A stretch of 50,696 nucleotides of DNA, taken from Polaribacter sargassicola. Its GTDB lineage: Bacteria; Bacteroidota; Bacteroidia; Flavobacteriales; Flavobacteriaceae. Under the pieces are notes generated by a model. That model worked only from the letters and a program-made list of their open reading frames with translations, searched no databases and had not been told where the DNA came from. Location of the stretch: positions 1-50,696 of the forward strand of contig NZ_JAHDAU010000013.1 of assembly GCF_021991835.1 (NCBI RefSeq). Direction: 5' to 3'. Below, one piece after another: positions 1-10,181 of the stretch (positions are counted from its first letter, which is position 1; every line of letters begins with the position of its first letter). The translations under genes and the position numbers were made by a program.

Positions 1-691
1 TTATAATATTAGATTTGCTTTCTCCCCAAGCCATTAAAATGACTCTCTTGGCTTCCATTATTTTCTTTACTCCTAATGTTATTGCTGTTCTTGGCGTATT
101 TTCTAAACCAGAAAAATCTCCACTTGCTGCAACTCTTGTTATGTGATCTAAAGCTACTAATCTTGTTTTTGAATTTTGTAATGATCCAGATTCATTAAAA
201 CCAATATGTCCGTTTCCTCCAATTCCTAAAATCTGTAAATCGATGCCTCCTAAAGCTTCTATTTTTGCTTCGTAATCGCTACAATATTCTCTAATCTTAT
301 CTTTTGGTAAGGTACCGTCTGGTACAAAACAGTTTTCTGGTAAAATATCTACATGATTAAACAATTGTTCTTGCATAAAACGAACGTAACTATTTACAGA
401 ATCTGGCTCCATTGGATAGTATTCATCTAAATTAAAAGAAACAACATTCTTAAAACTTAAACCTTCTTCTTTGTGCAAACGCACTAATTCTGCATACAAG
501 CCTTTTGGTGATGAACCTGTAGCTAAACCTAAAATACATGGTTGTTTTTGAGACTGTTTTACCTTTATTAAACTTGCTATCTCTTGAGCGATAGACTGTG
601 AGGCAGAAGTAGAATCTGAATAAACTATGGTACCAACGTTCTCAAATCGCTTTTCAAATCCAGTAGCAATATCTATTTTACTCTTTAACAT
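1..691 (-). CDS. nagB: Glucosamine-6-phosphate deaminase, N-terminal part (cut by window edge)
   Basis: Converts glucosamine 6-phosphate to fructose 6-phosphate plus ammonia in the cytoplasm, the last step of GlcNAc catabolism. The ATG is at 689-691 and 230 codons are visible before the window edge. The sugar-isomerase motif LATGSSPKGLY lies near residues 56-66. NLDEYY (Asp89, matching the catalytic Asp of NagB) and GGNGHIGFNE (His162, the ring-opening His) are intact. Bacteroidota often carry a long NagB of about 640 residues with a PIG-L-like deacetylase domain at the C terminus; whether that domain is present cannot be seen here. It lies downstream of, and in the same direction as, the mannosidase/hexosaminidase operon, which fits a role in consuming released GlcNAc. 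A 505-bp gap suggests it has its own promoter. Confidence 0.93.
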   Translation of the reverse strand, partial: MLKSKIDIATGFEKRFENVGTIVYSDSTSASQSIAQEIASLIKVKQSQKQPCILGLATGSSPKGLYAELVRLHKEEGLSFKNVVSFNLDEYYPMEPDSVNSYVRFMQEQLFNHVDILPENCFVPDGTLPKDKIREYCSDYEAKIEALGGIDLQILGIGGNGHIGFNESGSLQNSKTRLVALDHITRVAASGDFSGLENTPRTAITLGVKKIMEAKRVILMAWGESKSNII

Positions 692-1196
692 TTTATTTTA
701 TTTTTTGATTTAAATATTAGTTATCAGCCAAAAGTTATCTTTAATATTAGAAAGTTCTGTTTCTTTTTTTAATCATTTATTTAATAAAAAGATTAAGACA
801 TTTCTAGAGTAAAAATATTCTAAGACTAATTTTACATAAAAAAACCAACAAAAGAATACATATTAAAATTTGTTCGACCAATAACAATCCTGAAAAGATG
901 TTGGTTCTTTATTTTTTTAAAAGTAATATCTTAAGAAACGAGCCAATAGTTGAATTATTTTTTTTAATTTTTAGATATTTCATTAAAATAAAACTAATTC
1001 TTTTAAATATTCGCAAAATTTAAAATAAATTATTTTTTATACTCTTCTCAAAATAAAAAAGTTAGAAGATTACTAAACAAACATTAGTGTATTTATTAGA
1101 AAAAAAACATTAATATCTAATAAATTAAAAGTAAAAAGTTATTAAAATGTATAGAAATTACATAAAGACAATGCCAATTCAGTTAAAATAGCATTA
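692..1196. other. 505-bp AT-rich intergenic region upstream of nagB
   Basis: No coding sequence is seen. It lies between the stop of the GH92 gene at 1197 and the nagB start at 691, so it should contain the operon terminator and the nagB promoter. The only notable structure is an 8-bp inverted repeat, AACCAACA at 843-850 and TGTTGGTT at 899-906. It has a 48-nt loop and T-rich flanks on both strands. It could be a weak terminator, but the loop is long. I found no convincing TAnnTTTG box for nagB. Confidence 0.4.
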
Positions 1197-3422
1197 TTAT
1201 TCTTTTAGTATAATATTTAAAGTTGCACCATTTACCAAATCTTTATGGTCTATAAAATATTCTTTGTGTATTTTATTGTTAACTTTAATTTTATTTATAA
1301 AACCATCTTTTTTATTACCTGTTTTAGTAATTATTAATTGGTTACCAGTATAATAATCTTTATCTAATTCTATGGTTACTTTATCAAAAACTGGAGTTGT
1401 AATTGTGTAAAAAGGTTCTCCTGGAGAAATTGGGTAAATACCCATCATACTATAAATTAACCATGCAGACATTGTTCCTGTATCATCATTACCAGGTAAT
1501 CCATCTGGACTGTTTTTAAAGTATTTAGAAATTAACTCTTTAACTTTTTGTTGACTTCTCCACTCTTCTCCTTTTACATAATTAAACAAAAAAGGATAAC
1601 CTATATCTGGCTCATTTGCCATATCAAATTGATCTTTATCAAATACTTTTTGTAACTGATTGATAAATGATTTTTTTCCGCCCATTAATTTTATCAATCC
1701 TCTAATATCATGAGAAACCATAAAAGCATACTGCCAAGCATTACCTTCTATAAAACCAATACTCTTTTCAAAATCAGCACCTTTTAACGGATTAAAAGGC
1801 TCATACCAAGAACCATCAGGATTTTTAGGTCTTAATAGTTTTAAATCTTTATCAAATAAATTTCTATAAGTTAAAGACTGTTTTAAAAATCTTTTATAAT
1901 CTTCTTTTTTACCTAAAGATTTTGCTAATAACGCAATAGAATAATCACCTATATTATATTCTTGAGTTGTAGATACAGAACCAATATTTTTTGTTGTTAA
2001 ATATCCTGTTTTAACATACTCATTTATGCCTGGCCTTAATGGATTATTTTCTAAAACTGTAGCACTTTTATGCATAGCATTGTATGCTTTTTCTATATCA
2101 AAATCTTTAATCCCTTTTAAGTAAGTGTCTGTTAAAACAATTCCTGCTGGATCACCAACCATTGTGGTTGTTTCTGTAGAATTTAGTTCCCATTTAGGCA
2201 ACCAACCACTTTCATCATAAATATCTAACATACTTTTTACCATGTTAGATTGCTGTTTAGGATACACTAAAGACATTAATGAATGTAAATTTCTGTAAGT
2301 ATCCCAAAAAGAAAACACTGTAAAACGGGTTCCTTCTGTTTTTAATGTTTGACGAGTTGTCATACCTGGATATTCTCCATTAAAATCATTTAATGTATTA
2401 GGATGAATTAAAGTATGATACAATGCTGTGTAAAAAATTGTTTTATCATCTTTTGTACCTCCTTCTACTTTTATTTTTGATAAAAGCGAGTTCCACTCAA
2501 AAGATGTAGACTTATAAATATCATTAAAAGACAAATTTTGTGTTTCTTTTTCTAAGTTTTCTCTTGCATTTTCTATACTTACGTAAGAAACACCAACTTT
2601 AACTTCTACCTCTGTGGGTTTTAAAAAATTGTATTTAAAATAAGTACCAATACTATCTCCTATAACTTCTTTTTTATACCCTTTTTTTATTCTAGTTTTA
2701 CCATTGTAAGGCATCCATTTAGCTTCTACTCCTTTGTATTTTCTTGTTTTTTTCCAAACTCCAAAATCATCTGCAGGTTTACTAAATTTTGCTACAAAAT
2801 ATACAGGATAAGCTTCTTCTGGTTTGTAATAACAAAAAGAACCTACAGTTCTAACTCCTTCTATTTCGGTAGAAGAAACCACTTTTACAGATGCTCCTTG
2901 TTCATTGGTTAAACCCAAACCTAAATTTAATAATATATTAGATTCTCCTTTAGGAAATGTATATTTAGAAACGCCTGTTCTTGTTGTTGCAGTAGTTTCT
3001 ACTTTTATGTTATATTTTTTTAAAATAGTACTGTAATATCCTGCTTTAGCAATTTCATTTGTATAAGTACTACCATATTTTAAATGGTTTGTTTCTAAAG
3101 CTCCTGTTGTTGGCATAAATAATATTACACCTAAATCCGGACAACCAACTCCACTTAAATTTACATGAGAAAAGCCTGTTAAAAAAGTATTTTCGTTTAC
3201 ATATGGATTAGACAACCACCTGCTATCTTTTTCTAAAGAATTTTGTTTACCAGAAACATTAAAAGGAGAAACACTAACCATACCTCTTGGTGCAATTGCC
3301 CCAGGATTTGTAGCGCCAAAATTAGATGTTCCAATAAATGGATTTACATAATCTACTAATTGTTGTGCATTAATAATTAACTGATTTCCTAAAAGAAATA
3401 ATATACAAAGCTTAACTCTCAT
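1197..3422 (-). CDS. GH92 alpha-mannosidase with a divergent NEPD motif
   Basis: GH92 enzymes are calcium-dependent inverting exo-alpha-mannosidases that trim alpha-linked mannose from N-glycans. The 741-residue length is normal for the family. An N-terminal Sec signal peptide (hydrophobic LCILFLLGNQLIINAQ) suggests periplasmic export without a lipid anchor. Family hallmarks are VDYVNPFIGTSNFG near residue 23, the SFWDTYRNLHSL segment, ANEPDIGYPFLFNY and GNDDTGTMSAW. The canonical GNEPSHH found in the two sister enzymes of this operon is replaced here by ANEPDIG, and NEDCGQM by NDDTGTM. This points to a different linkage or subsite preference (inference). It is the last gene of the nine-gene minus-strand operon, 9 bp after the GH20 gene. 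Confidence 0.93.
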   Translation of the reverse strand: MRVKLCILFLLGNQLIINAQQLVDYVNPFIGTSNFGATNPGAIAPRGMVSVSPFNVSGKQNSLEKDSRWLSNPYVNENTFLTGFSHVNLSGVGCPDLGVILFMPTTGALETNHLKYGSTYTNEIAKAGYYSTILKKYNIKVETTATTRTGVSKYTFPKGESNILLNLGLGLTNEQGASVKVVSSTEIEGVRTVGSFCYYKPEEAYPVYFVAKFSKPADDFGVWKKTRKYKGVEAKWMPYNGKTRIKKGYKKEVIGDSIGTYFKYNFLKPTEVEVKVGVSYVSIENARENLEKETQNLSFNDIYKSTSFEWNSLLSKIKVEGGTKDDKTIFYTALYHTLIHPNTLNDFNGEYPGMTTRQTLKTEGTRFTVFSFWDTYRNLHSLMSLVYPKQQSNMVKSMLDIYDESGWLPKWELNSTETTTMVGDPAGIVLTDTYLKGIKDFDIEKAYNAMHKSATVLENNPLRPGINEYVKTGYLTTKNIGSVSTTQEYNIGDYSIALLAKSLGKKEDYKRFLKQSLTYRNLFDKDLKLLRPKNPDGSWYEPFNPLKGADFEKSIGFIEGNAWQYAFMVSHDIRGLIKLMGGKKSFINQLQKVFDKDQFDMANEPDIGYPFLFNYVKGEEWRSQQKVKELISKYFKNSPDGLPGNDDTGTMSAWLIYSMMGIYPISPGEPFYTITTPVFDKVTIELDKDYYTGNQLIITKTGNKKDGFINKIKVNNKIHKEYFIDHKDLVNGATLNIILKE

Positions 3423-3431
3423 CTAAATATT

Positions 3432-5768
3432 TTAATTAACTAATATCTCATCCATAAAAAACCAAACTTCATTACGATTTTTGTTATTTTTTAAAAGATT
3501 AACTTTTAACTTTATAAACTTTACTTTATGTGGTTTAAATTCTAATTTAAAATCTTTAAGTTCTGACTGGTTATTTTCTTTAAACTCTTTAGTTAAAGAC
3601 TGTATTTCTGTAAACTTTTTTCCGTCTGTAGAAGTTAGAATATTAATTTTAGCTGGATAAAATATTCCATTTTTTTGATTTTGCATACTACCAATTACAA
3701 CTTCTTTAATTGTTTTTTCTGCTTCTAAATCAATAACAATATCTACGTCTTTATTTAACCAAGCTTGCCAACGACCATCTCTAAAATTTTTACTACCTCT
3801 TAATGTATTAACTAAATTAAATTTTTCTGAACCTTTATGCCTCTCGTGGTAACTTGTTTGGTAATCAATTATACTAGAAACCGCTTTATGAAACACAATA
3901 GTATCTGTAAAAACGTTACCTACTGGTAAATTATTTTCGAATAAAGAAGCTTTTATTGAGGTAGTTTCTTTTAAAATAATTGGTTTATCAAACTTTGTTG
4001 AATTCTTATTAAGTCCCTCTTCATTTAAAGCATATCTAATATCAGAATCTTTATATTCATTATATAACGTTAATGCTATTGTTTTATTTTGATTATCGGT
4101 TGTTGCTTTAGAACCAATGATAAAAGTACTTTTTGCAAAATTAATATCTAAAGTCTCATATCTTTTTAACATTACTTTTAATCGTTTAGAAAAATCATCC
4201 CAATTTCTAGAAGATTTTGTACTCCAAACTGTTTCTGATAAAGCTGTTAATCTAGGAAAAATCATGTATTGAGAATGCTCTTCTGTAGAAATATGTTCTG
4301 CCCAAAGATTTGCTTGTCCTCCTAAAATATGTTGCGCTTCTTGTTCTGTTAATTCTTCTACAACAGGATCAAAAGTATACACCTTACTAACAGACAACAC
4401 ACTACCGCCTGCTATAGGTTCTAATTCTGGCGGCCCTTGATAATAATCAAAATAAGAATGAGATACAGGCGTCATTATTGCATCATTACCATGCTTAGCA
4501 GCTTCTACACCTCCTTTTACACCACGCCAACTCATTACAGTAGCATCTGGTGCTAAACCTCCTTCTAAAATTTCATCCCAACCAATTATTTTTTTTCCTT
4601 TAGAGTTAATAAACTTTTCCATTCGCTTAATAAAATAACTCTGCAGTTCATCTACATTTTTTAGACCTTCTTCTTTAATTCTTTTTTTACAATGCAGACA
4701 CTCAATCCAATTGGTTTTAGTTGCCTCATCACCTCCAATATGAATATATTTAGATGGAAAAATTTCTATTACTTCTGATAAAACATTTTCTAAAAACTGA
4801 AATGTACTTTCTTTTCCTGCACAATAAATATCTGTTATTGGCCATATAGCACCAGAAGGAACTGCTACAGGTTCTGATAAGCATGATAATTCTGGATACG
4901 CAGCTATAGCACTAGTTACGTGCGCTGGCATTTCTATTTCTGGTACAACCTCAACACCTTTTAAAGATGCATAAGCTACAATTTCTTTTAAATCTTCTTG
5001 TGTTAAAAAACCACCGTAGGTACCTTTTTCTTTTGGATTATTATCTTTTCTAGAATTCCAAGGAGTAGATTCTTGATCTACTCTCCAAGCACCAACTTCT
5101 GTTAGTTTTGGATATTTTTTTATCTCTATACGCCATCCTTGATCATCTACTAAATGAAGGTGAAGTATATTCATCTTATGCATAGATAATGCATCAATGG
5201 TTTCTTTTATGTATTCTTTATCAAAAAAATGACGAGATAAATCTAACATTAATCCACGCCACTTAAATCTTGGTCCATCTTTTATTTCTACATTAGGTAC
5301 TTGCCATACAATATCTTCTACTTTTTTTTTACTTTCTATTTCAATTGGTAATAGCTGTCTAAGACTTTGTATTGCATAAAGAAAACCTGCATTATCTGAT
5401 GCTGTAATATTTATATGCTTTTCTTTAATAGTTAAAGTATAAGTTTCTGGAAGTAGTTTCTCATCACTTTTAAAAAGAATATAATTTGATGTTGGTAATT
5501 TTTCTACAGTCTTTAAAGCCCAACCTGTTGCATTCTTAAATTTATCTATTAAAACACTTGCTGCAGTTATTTGCTCTTTTTTAGAAGTAACAAAAACAGT
5601 ATTTTTATCAAACTTAAAAACTCCTGGATTAATTTTTAAACTATTAACCTTAGGTATAATAGTAATATCTGATTCTGAAAAAATTTTTGTTGATTTTTCT
5701 TTACAAGCATTGATTATTATGACAAAAACTAATAAAAGGTATAGATAAATCTTTTTTTTCATCATCAA
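3432..5768 (-). CDS. GH20 beta-N-acetylhexosaminidase lipoprotein
   Basis: Retaining exo-enzyme that removes terminal beta-GlcNAc or beta-GalNAc by substrate-assisted catalysis. It has a lipoprotein signal peptide with the lipobox IINAC (Cys22), so it should be membrane-anchored. The order is a GH20b-type alpha/beta domain (about residues 35-165) and then the catalytic barrel starting at RFKWRGLMLDLSRHF (from about 167). HIGGDEATKTNW carries the catalytic Asp347-Glu348 pair. The C terminus (about 560-778) contains a beta-sandwich and a segment resembling F5/8-type carbohydrate-binding modules (RDGRWQAWLNKDVDIVIDL). The 778-residue length is typical of Bacteroidota GH20 enzymes. It is co-transcribed with mannosidases and the asparaginase, which fits removal of GlcNAc from N-glycan antennae or core. 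Confidence 0.95.
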   Translation of the reverse strand: MMMKKKIYLYLLLVFVIIINACKEKSTKIFSESDITIIPKVNSLKINPGVFKFDKNTVFVTSKKEQITAASVLIDKFKNATGWALKTVEKLPTSNYILFKSDEKLLPETYTLTIKEKHINITASDNAGFLYAIQSLRQLLPIEIESKKKVEDIVWQVPNVEIKDGPRFKWRGLMLDLSRHFFDKEYIKETIDALSMHKMNILHLHLVDDQGWRIEIKKYPKLTEVGAWRVDQESTPWNSRKDNNPKEKGTYGGFLTQEDLKEIVAYASLKGVEVVPEIEMPAHVTSAIAAYPELSCLSEPVAVPSGAIWPITDIYCAGKESTFQFLENVLSEVIEIFPSKYIHIGGDEATKTNWIECLHCKKRIKEEGLKNVDELQSYFIKRMEKFINSKGKKIIGWDEILEGGLAPDATVMSWRGVKGGVEAAKHGNDAIMTPVSHSYFDYYQGPPELEPIAGGSVLSVSKVYTFDPVVEELTEQEAQHILGGQANLWAEHISTEEHSQYMIFPRLTALSETVWSTKSSRNWDDFSKRLKVMLKRYETLDINFAKSTFIIGSKATTDNQNKTIALTLYNEYKDSDIRYALNEEGLNKNSTKFDKPIILKETTSIKASLFENNLPVGNVFTDTIVFHKAVSSIIDYQTSYHERHKGSEKFNLVNTLRGSKNFRDGRWQAWLNKDVDIVIDLEAEKTIKEVVIGSMQNQKNGIFYPAKINILTSTDGKKFTEIQSLTKEFKENNQSELKDFKLEFKPHKVKFIKLKVNLLKNNKNRNEVWFFMDEILVN

Positions 5769-5775
5769 AAAAATC

Positions 5776-6795
5776 TTATTTTCTTACTATTTTAGAAGCG
5801 GCTTTTTCCATACGATTACCTTTTTCATCATCGTAAACAGCATAATTAAAACCTGGTCTAATACTATAACCACCATACTCACCTTGTTTATTTACAGCAA
5901 TAAAACCAACTTGTAAATAAGCCATATCTTTATGGTTTAAGTGCTTTTTATAAATACGCTCTACAATTTCTTTACAAGCTTCTGTCGGCGATTTCCCTTG
6001 CCTCATTAACTCTACAACCATTGCGCTTCCTGCTGTTCTTATTACAGCTTCTCCTAAACCTGTTGCGGCAGCTGCACCTACTTCATTATCTAAAAAAAGA
6101 CCAGCTCCTATAATTGGTGAATCTCCCACTCTACCATGCAATTTCCACGCAGCTCCACTTGTTGTACAACCACCATAAAGATTACCATCTTCATCTAAAA
6201 CCAACATACTTATTGTATCGTGGTTCTCAATATTTATTACAGGTTTATATTTAGATTTTTCTAACCATTTTATCCAAGATTGTTTAGATTTTTCAGTTAA
6301 TAAATTTTCTTCTTTAAAACCTTTTTCTAATGCAAATTGCAATGCTCCTTTTCCTGTAAGCATTACATGTGGCGTTTCTTCTAAAACTTTTTTTGCTACT
6401 GCTATTGGGTGTTTTATACCTTGTAAAAATGAAACCGAACCACAATCGCTATTCTTATCCATAATACAAGCATCTAATGTTACTTTACCTTCTCTATCTG
6501 GTAAACCACCATAACCTACGCTTCGTACATTTGGGTCTGCCTCTGGAATACCAACACCAGATACAATAGCATCTAAAGCTGGTTTATTATTTTTTAATTC
6601 TTTCCAAGCTTCTTCATTTGCTGCCAAACCATGTCTCCATGTAGAAATAATAATTGGCTTTTTTTTGATATTAGTAGTTAGAACATCATTTGTTGATGCA
6701 TCCTCTTTATTTGATTTGTTGGCGTAAGTATATAAAGAGCTAATTGCAACAGAACCTAATGCTGCTTTTTTTATAAATTTTCTTCTACTACTCAT
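5776..6795 (-). CDS. N4-(beta-N-acetylglucosaminyl)-L-asparaginase (aspartylglucosaminidase), Tat-type signal
   Basis: Ntn-hydrolase that cleaves the GlcNAc-Asn amide bond joining N-glycans to protein. The N terminus has a twin-arginine motif (SSRRKFIKK) followed by a hydrophobic stretch, suggesting Tat export to the periplasm. ENHDTISML contains the predicted autoproteolysis site and N-terminal nucleophile Thr194. GGCTTSGAAWKLHGRVGDSPIIGAG matches the substrate-binding segment of the family, with Arg and Asp in RVGDSP. The 339-residue length matches bacterial homologues. It sits 8 bp from the following GH92 gene and 7 bp before the GH20 gene. This is the gene that most specifically marks the locus as acting on asparagine-linked glycans. 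Confidence 0.95.
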   Translation of the reverse strand: MSSRRKFIKKAALGSVAISSLYTYANKSNKEDASTNDVLTTNIKKKPIIISTWRHGLAANEEAWKELKNNKPALDAIVSGVGIPEADPNVRSVGYGGLPDREGKVTLDACIMDKNSDCGSVSFLQGIKHPIAVAKKVLEETPHVMLTGKGALQFALEKGFKEENLLTEKSKQSWIKWLEKSKYKPVINIENHDTISMLVLDEDGNLYGGCTTSGAAWKLHGRVGDSPIIGAGLFLDNEVGAAAATGLGEAVIRTAGSAMVVELMRQGKSPTEACKEIVERIYKKHLNHKDMAYLQVGFIAVNKQGEYGGYSIRPGFNYAVYDDEKGNRMEKAASKIVRK

Positions 6796-6803
6796 AAAAT
6801 TGT

Positions 6804-9056
6804 TTATTTAAATACTTCGGATGAAAGTGCTATTAAAAAATTTTTATCTTCATTTGGTTTTTCTCCCATAAAAAACTCTAGTTTACCTCCTTTAATAATT
6901 TCTTTATGTGTGATGTAATTTTTATTTAATTCTACACCGTTTAAAACTACTTTTTGAATGTACTTGTTAGAGGAATTGTTATTTACGGATTCTACTATAA
7001 AAGTATTTCCGTTTTCTAAATTTAACTCTGCTCTATCAAATAAAGGAAACCCAAAACTATAAACACCTTGCGCAGGATTAACAGGATAAAAACCTAAACT
7101 ACTAAAAATATACCAAGAAGACATCTGCCCGCAATCTTCATTACCACAATGGCCGTTTGGTGCATTTTTATATTGTGTTTCTAATATTTCTCTAACCCTT
7201 TCTTGTGTTTTCCATGGTTTACCAATATAGTTATACAAATATCCAACATGATGACTTGGCTCGTTACCATGTGCATATTGCCCAATCATTCCTGTGCTAA
7301 AAATAGGTAATTTATCGCTAGGAAACGGACTGTAAGTAAACATTGAATCTAATTTTTTTTCAAAAACCTCATTACCACCAACTTGTTTTATTAGACCTTC
7401 TACATCTTGCGGAACCGACCAAAAGTATTGCCAAGCATTACTTTCACAAAAATATGATGTGTATTCTTTAGGAATAAAGTGTTCTATAAATTTACCATTT
7501 TTATATTTAGGACGCATAAAAGTACTTTTAGAATCGTAAACATTTTTCCAATTGTTTGCTCGTTCAGAAAAATATTTATAATCGTTTTCTTTTCCTAAAT
7601 CTTTCGCAAACTGTGCAATACACCAATCATCATAAGCGTATTCTAGTGTTTTAGAAACCGACCAATTTTCGTGATGACCATCAATAGGTACAAAACCATA
7701 TTTCATGTAATCATCAATTTGTCTGTTTTTATCTATCGCACTTTGTTTACATGCTTCAAAAGCTAATTCTGCATCAAAATTTTCAATTCCTTTAAAATAG
7801 GCATCTACTATTACTGGCACTGCATGGTAACCAATCATCATATTGGTTTCGTTACCTTGCATAGACCAAACAGGCAATAAACCTGTTTCTTTATAATGTG
7901 CCAAAAGAGAATTTATCATATCAGATACTCGTTCTGGATGTAAAATAGTATGTAAAGGATGAGCCGCTCTGTATGTATCCCATAAAGAAAATGTATCGTA
8001 ACGATCATAATCTTTAGCATTCATAATACTATCGTTTGCACCTTTATAATCGCCATTTAAATCACTTAAAAGTGTTGGAGCTAACATAGATTGATACATC
8101 ATAGTATAGAAAATTGTTTTCTTTTCTATATCATTCGTTTCAATCTTTATTTTTTGTAATTGAGCATTCCAAACAGCATCGGCTTTTGCTTTTATTTCTT
8201 CAAAATTAAAACCAGCAGCTTCTGCTTTTAAAGATTTATAAGCACCATCAATACTACCTGTAGATAGACCTGTTTTTAAAACAATTTTCTCATTTTCTAC
8301 AGTACTAAAATCAAGTATCAATTTTGTATTTACGCCTTTTACAGGTGATGTTACCTTCTCTCCATCACTTAACAATGTATAAGATTTAAAAGGTTTAGAC
8401 AGGTTTATTACAAAAAATAAACGTTGGTCTCTTGCCCAACCTTTAGACATTCTGTAACCTTCTATTGTTTTATCATCAACAACTTTGAAATAAGTTTCTG
8501 TTGGTTTATCCCAATTTAAAGAATAGCCTAAATCTACATGAATTTGAGATAGGCTATCTTTAGGAAAAGTATATTGATGAACACCTGTTCTTCTTGTTGC
8601 TGTAACTTCTGCTTTTATACCAAAATCAGATAACATAACACTATAATAACCTGGTGAAGATGTTTCGCTATCATGCGAAAAACTAGAAAACGGTTTATAA
8701 CTATTCTCTTTTATTTTTTTTGATGATCTACTATTGGTTGGCATTACCAAAATATCATACATATCTCCAGCTCCTGTACCGCTTAAATGTGTATGTGAAA
8801 AACCAGAAATTATAGAGTCTTGATAAAAATAACCTGCAATTCTGTCCCAACCCGGAATACCATGATCTGGACTTAATTGCACCATTCCGAAAGGAACCGT
8901 TGCTCCTGGATATGTATTTCCAGGACCATCTGTACCGATAAAAGTATTTACAAACGATGTTAATGCATCAGGTTTAACTTCTACTTCAACTTGCTTTTCT
9001 TTTTTACAGGCATAGCAACAAAATATTAATACCGCTATGTAAATACTTTTAGTCAT
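6804..9056 (-). CDS. GH92 alpha-mannosidase lipoprotein
   Basis: Calcium-dependent exo-alpha-mannosidase. It has a short lipoprotein signal peptide with Cys at residue 17 (FCCYACKKEK), so anchoring to the outer membrane or periplasmic face is likely. Family motifs are VNTFIGTDGPGNTYPGATVPFGM at the N terminus, SLWDTYRAAHPL, QYAHGNEPSHHVGYLYNY and GHCGNEDCGQMSSWY. All are canonical for GH92, and the 750-residue length is usual. It resembles the GH92 at 14142-16391 much more than the one at 1197-3422. The exact linkage (alpha-1,2, 1,3 or 1,6) cannot be deduced from the sequence alone. It is spaced 4 bp from the upstream barrel-protein gene. Confidence 0.95.
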   Translation of the reverse strand: MTKSIYIAVLIFCCYACKKEKQVEVEVKPDALTSFVNTFIGTDGPGNTYPGATVPFGMVQLSPDHGIPGWDRIAGYFYQDSIISGFSHTHLSGTGAGDMYDILVMPTNSRSSKKIKENSYKPFSSFSHDSETSSPGYYSVMLSDFGIKAEVTATRRTGVHQYTFPKDSLSQIHVDLGYSLNWDKPTETYFKVVDDKTIEGYRMSKGWARDQRLFFVINLSKPFKSYTLLSDGEKVTSPVKGVNTKLILDFSTVENEKIVLKTGLSTGSIDGAYKSLKAEAAGFNFEEIKAKADAVWNAQLQKIKIETNDIEKKTIFYTMMYQSMLAPTLLSDLNGDYKGANDSIMNAKDYDRYDTFSLWDTYRAAHPLHTILHPERVSDMINSLLAHYKETGLLPVWSMQGNETNMMIGYHAVPVIVDAYFKGIENFDAELAFEACKQSAIDKNRQIDDYMKYGFVPIDGHHENWSVSKTLEYAYDDWCIAQFAKDLGKENDYKYFSERANNWKNVYDSKSTFMRPKYKNGKFIEHFIPKEYTSYFCESNAWQYFWSVPQDVEGLIKQVGGNEVFEKKLDSMFTYSPFPSDKLPIFSTGMIGQYAHGNEPSHHVGYLYNYIGKPWKTQERVREILETQYKNAPNGHCGNEDCGQMSSWYIFSSLGFYPVNPAQGVYSFGFPLFDRAELNLENGNTFIVESVNNNSSNKYIQKVVLNGVELNKNYITHKEIIKGGKLEFFMGEKPNEDKNFLIALSSEVFK

Positions 9057-9060
9057 GTAT

Positions 9061-10173
9061 TTATTCTTTAGAATTTTTAATAATTTTAAATTGCTCTTCT
9101 GTCATTTTTCCATCATCAAAAAATGCAATTCCATTTGCGCCGTTATCTTTTGCCATTTGAATCGCCTTTTTTAAATCTTCTGGCGTTAATTTAGGTGTAT
9201 ACAACCCTGTATGTAGTTGGGTTGCTTTTCCTTCTAAATCTTGAACTCCTTGTTTGGTTGCATAACCAATCCAATCTAACTCTTCGTTGTAAAAGTTGTA
9301 ATATATCATTGGTAAAACCATATCTACATTCCATTTATCCCAACGTTGACGCACCATATGGTCTGCCATTTCTGGATAAGGAAATACGGCTGCACTTAAT
9401 TTTTTATCGTGTTTATGTACCACTTCATATGCTTCGTTAACAAGAGATCTTATTTCATTTAAACGGAAATTTTTCCATTCAATATCAATCGCAGGGTTTT
9501 CCATTTTTCTTGGATCTTTATGGTGAAGAGCCATAAACTTCTCTACACTCGCATCAGAATAATCGAAATCGTAATCTGGTAATTCTTCCTCTTGTTTTAA
9601 ATCGTATTTTGGAAGTAAGCCAATTGGTAAATACACATCTGGGTAACGTATATAATCTAAGTGTACACTTGTTACTCCTTCTACCTTAGCCAAACCTTCT
9701 ACCAAACTTAAAATGTGTTTTCTTGCCTCTGGATGACTTGGAGATAACCATTGATAATACCCAACATACGGTCTTTCTTCTTTTACAAAGCAAGACTTTC
9801 CGCTACGACTTACCATATACCAATCTGGGTGCTGTTGCGCTATAGAATCTCCTGGTCTATTTGTAGTAAACATCCAAGCATGCACCTCTAAACCTAACTT
9901 ATTTGCTATTGGTGCTGCCTTAGATAATGTTTTAGGATTTGCGTTTGTATTAATTAAAATAGCATCAATACCATTTTCTTTTAAAATACTAAATCTCTTT
10001 TCTATACTAGATTCTGATTCTTTATCTCCTACAGCAATCCATTTCCAATATTTATATTTTCCTTCAGTTTTTTCTGTTATCTCTTTAGAATCAACAACTG
10101 CATTTTGTTTTGATGCATTGTTGCAAGACATAAAACCTAATACAAGGGTAATTATTGCTATTCTTAATTTCAT
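9061..10173 (-). CDS. GHL10-type (GH10-like, DUF187) barrel lipoprotein
   Basis: Predicted lipoprotein (GFMSCNN, Cys17) with a TIM-barrel fold of the glycosyl-hydrolase-like 10 group. Visible features are KENGIDAILINTNA, GLEVHAWMFTTNRPG, YQWLSPSHPEARKHILSLV, VHLDYIRYPD and VLPMIYYNFY. These are the repeating strand-end motifs of GHL10 proteins; LDYIRYP is especially typical. The family is not well characterised, and activities on several glycans have been proposed. Its place in an N-glycan operon between a GH92 and a CBM9-like gene suggests action on a linkage the other enzymes leave intact, for example an endo or core cleavage (inference). No GH18 or GH85 endo-glycosidase is encoded here, so this is a candidate for that role. 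Confidence 0.8.
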   Translation of the reverse strand: MKLRIAIITLVLGFMSCNNASKQNAVVDSKEITEKTEGKYKYWKWIAVGDKESESSIEKRFSILKENGIDAILINTNANPKTLSKAAPIANKLGLEVHAWMFTTNRPGDSIAQQHPDWYMVSRSGKSCFVKEERPYVGYYQWLSPSHPEARKHILSLVEGLAKVEGVTSVHLDYIRYPDVYLPIGLLPKYDLKQEEELPDYDFDYSDASVEKFMALHHKDPRKMENPAIDIEWKNFRLNEIRSLVNEAYEVVHKHDKKLSAAVFPYPEMADHMVRQRWDKWNVDMVLPMIYYNFYNEELDWIGYATKQGVQDLEGKATQLHTGLYTPKLTPEDLKKAIQMAKDNGANGIAFFDDGKMTEEQFKIIKNSKE

Positions 10174-10181
10174 ATTGATTG

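Noticed and set aside
843..906. Terminator for the glycan operon
   Set aside because: The stem is only 8 bp with a 48-nt loop; it is kept only as a remark in the intergenic entry.
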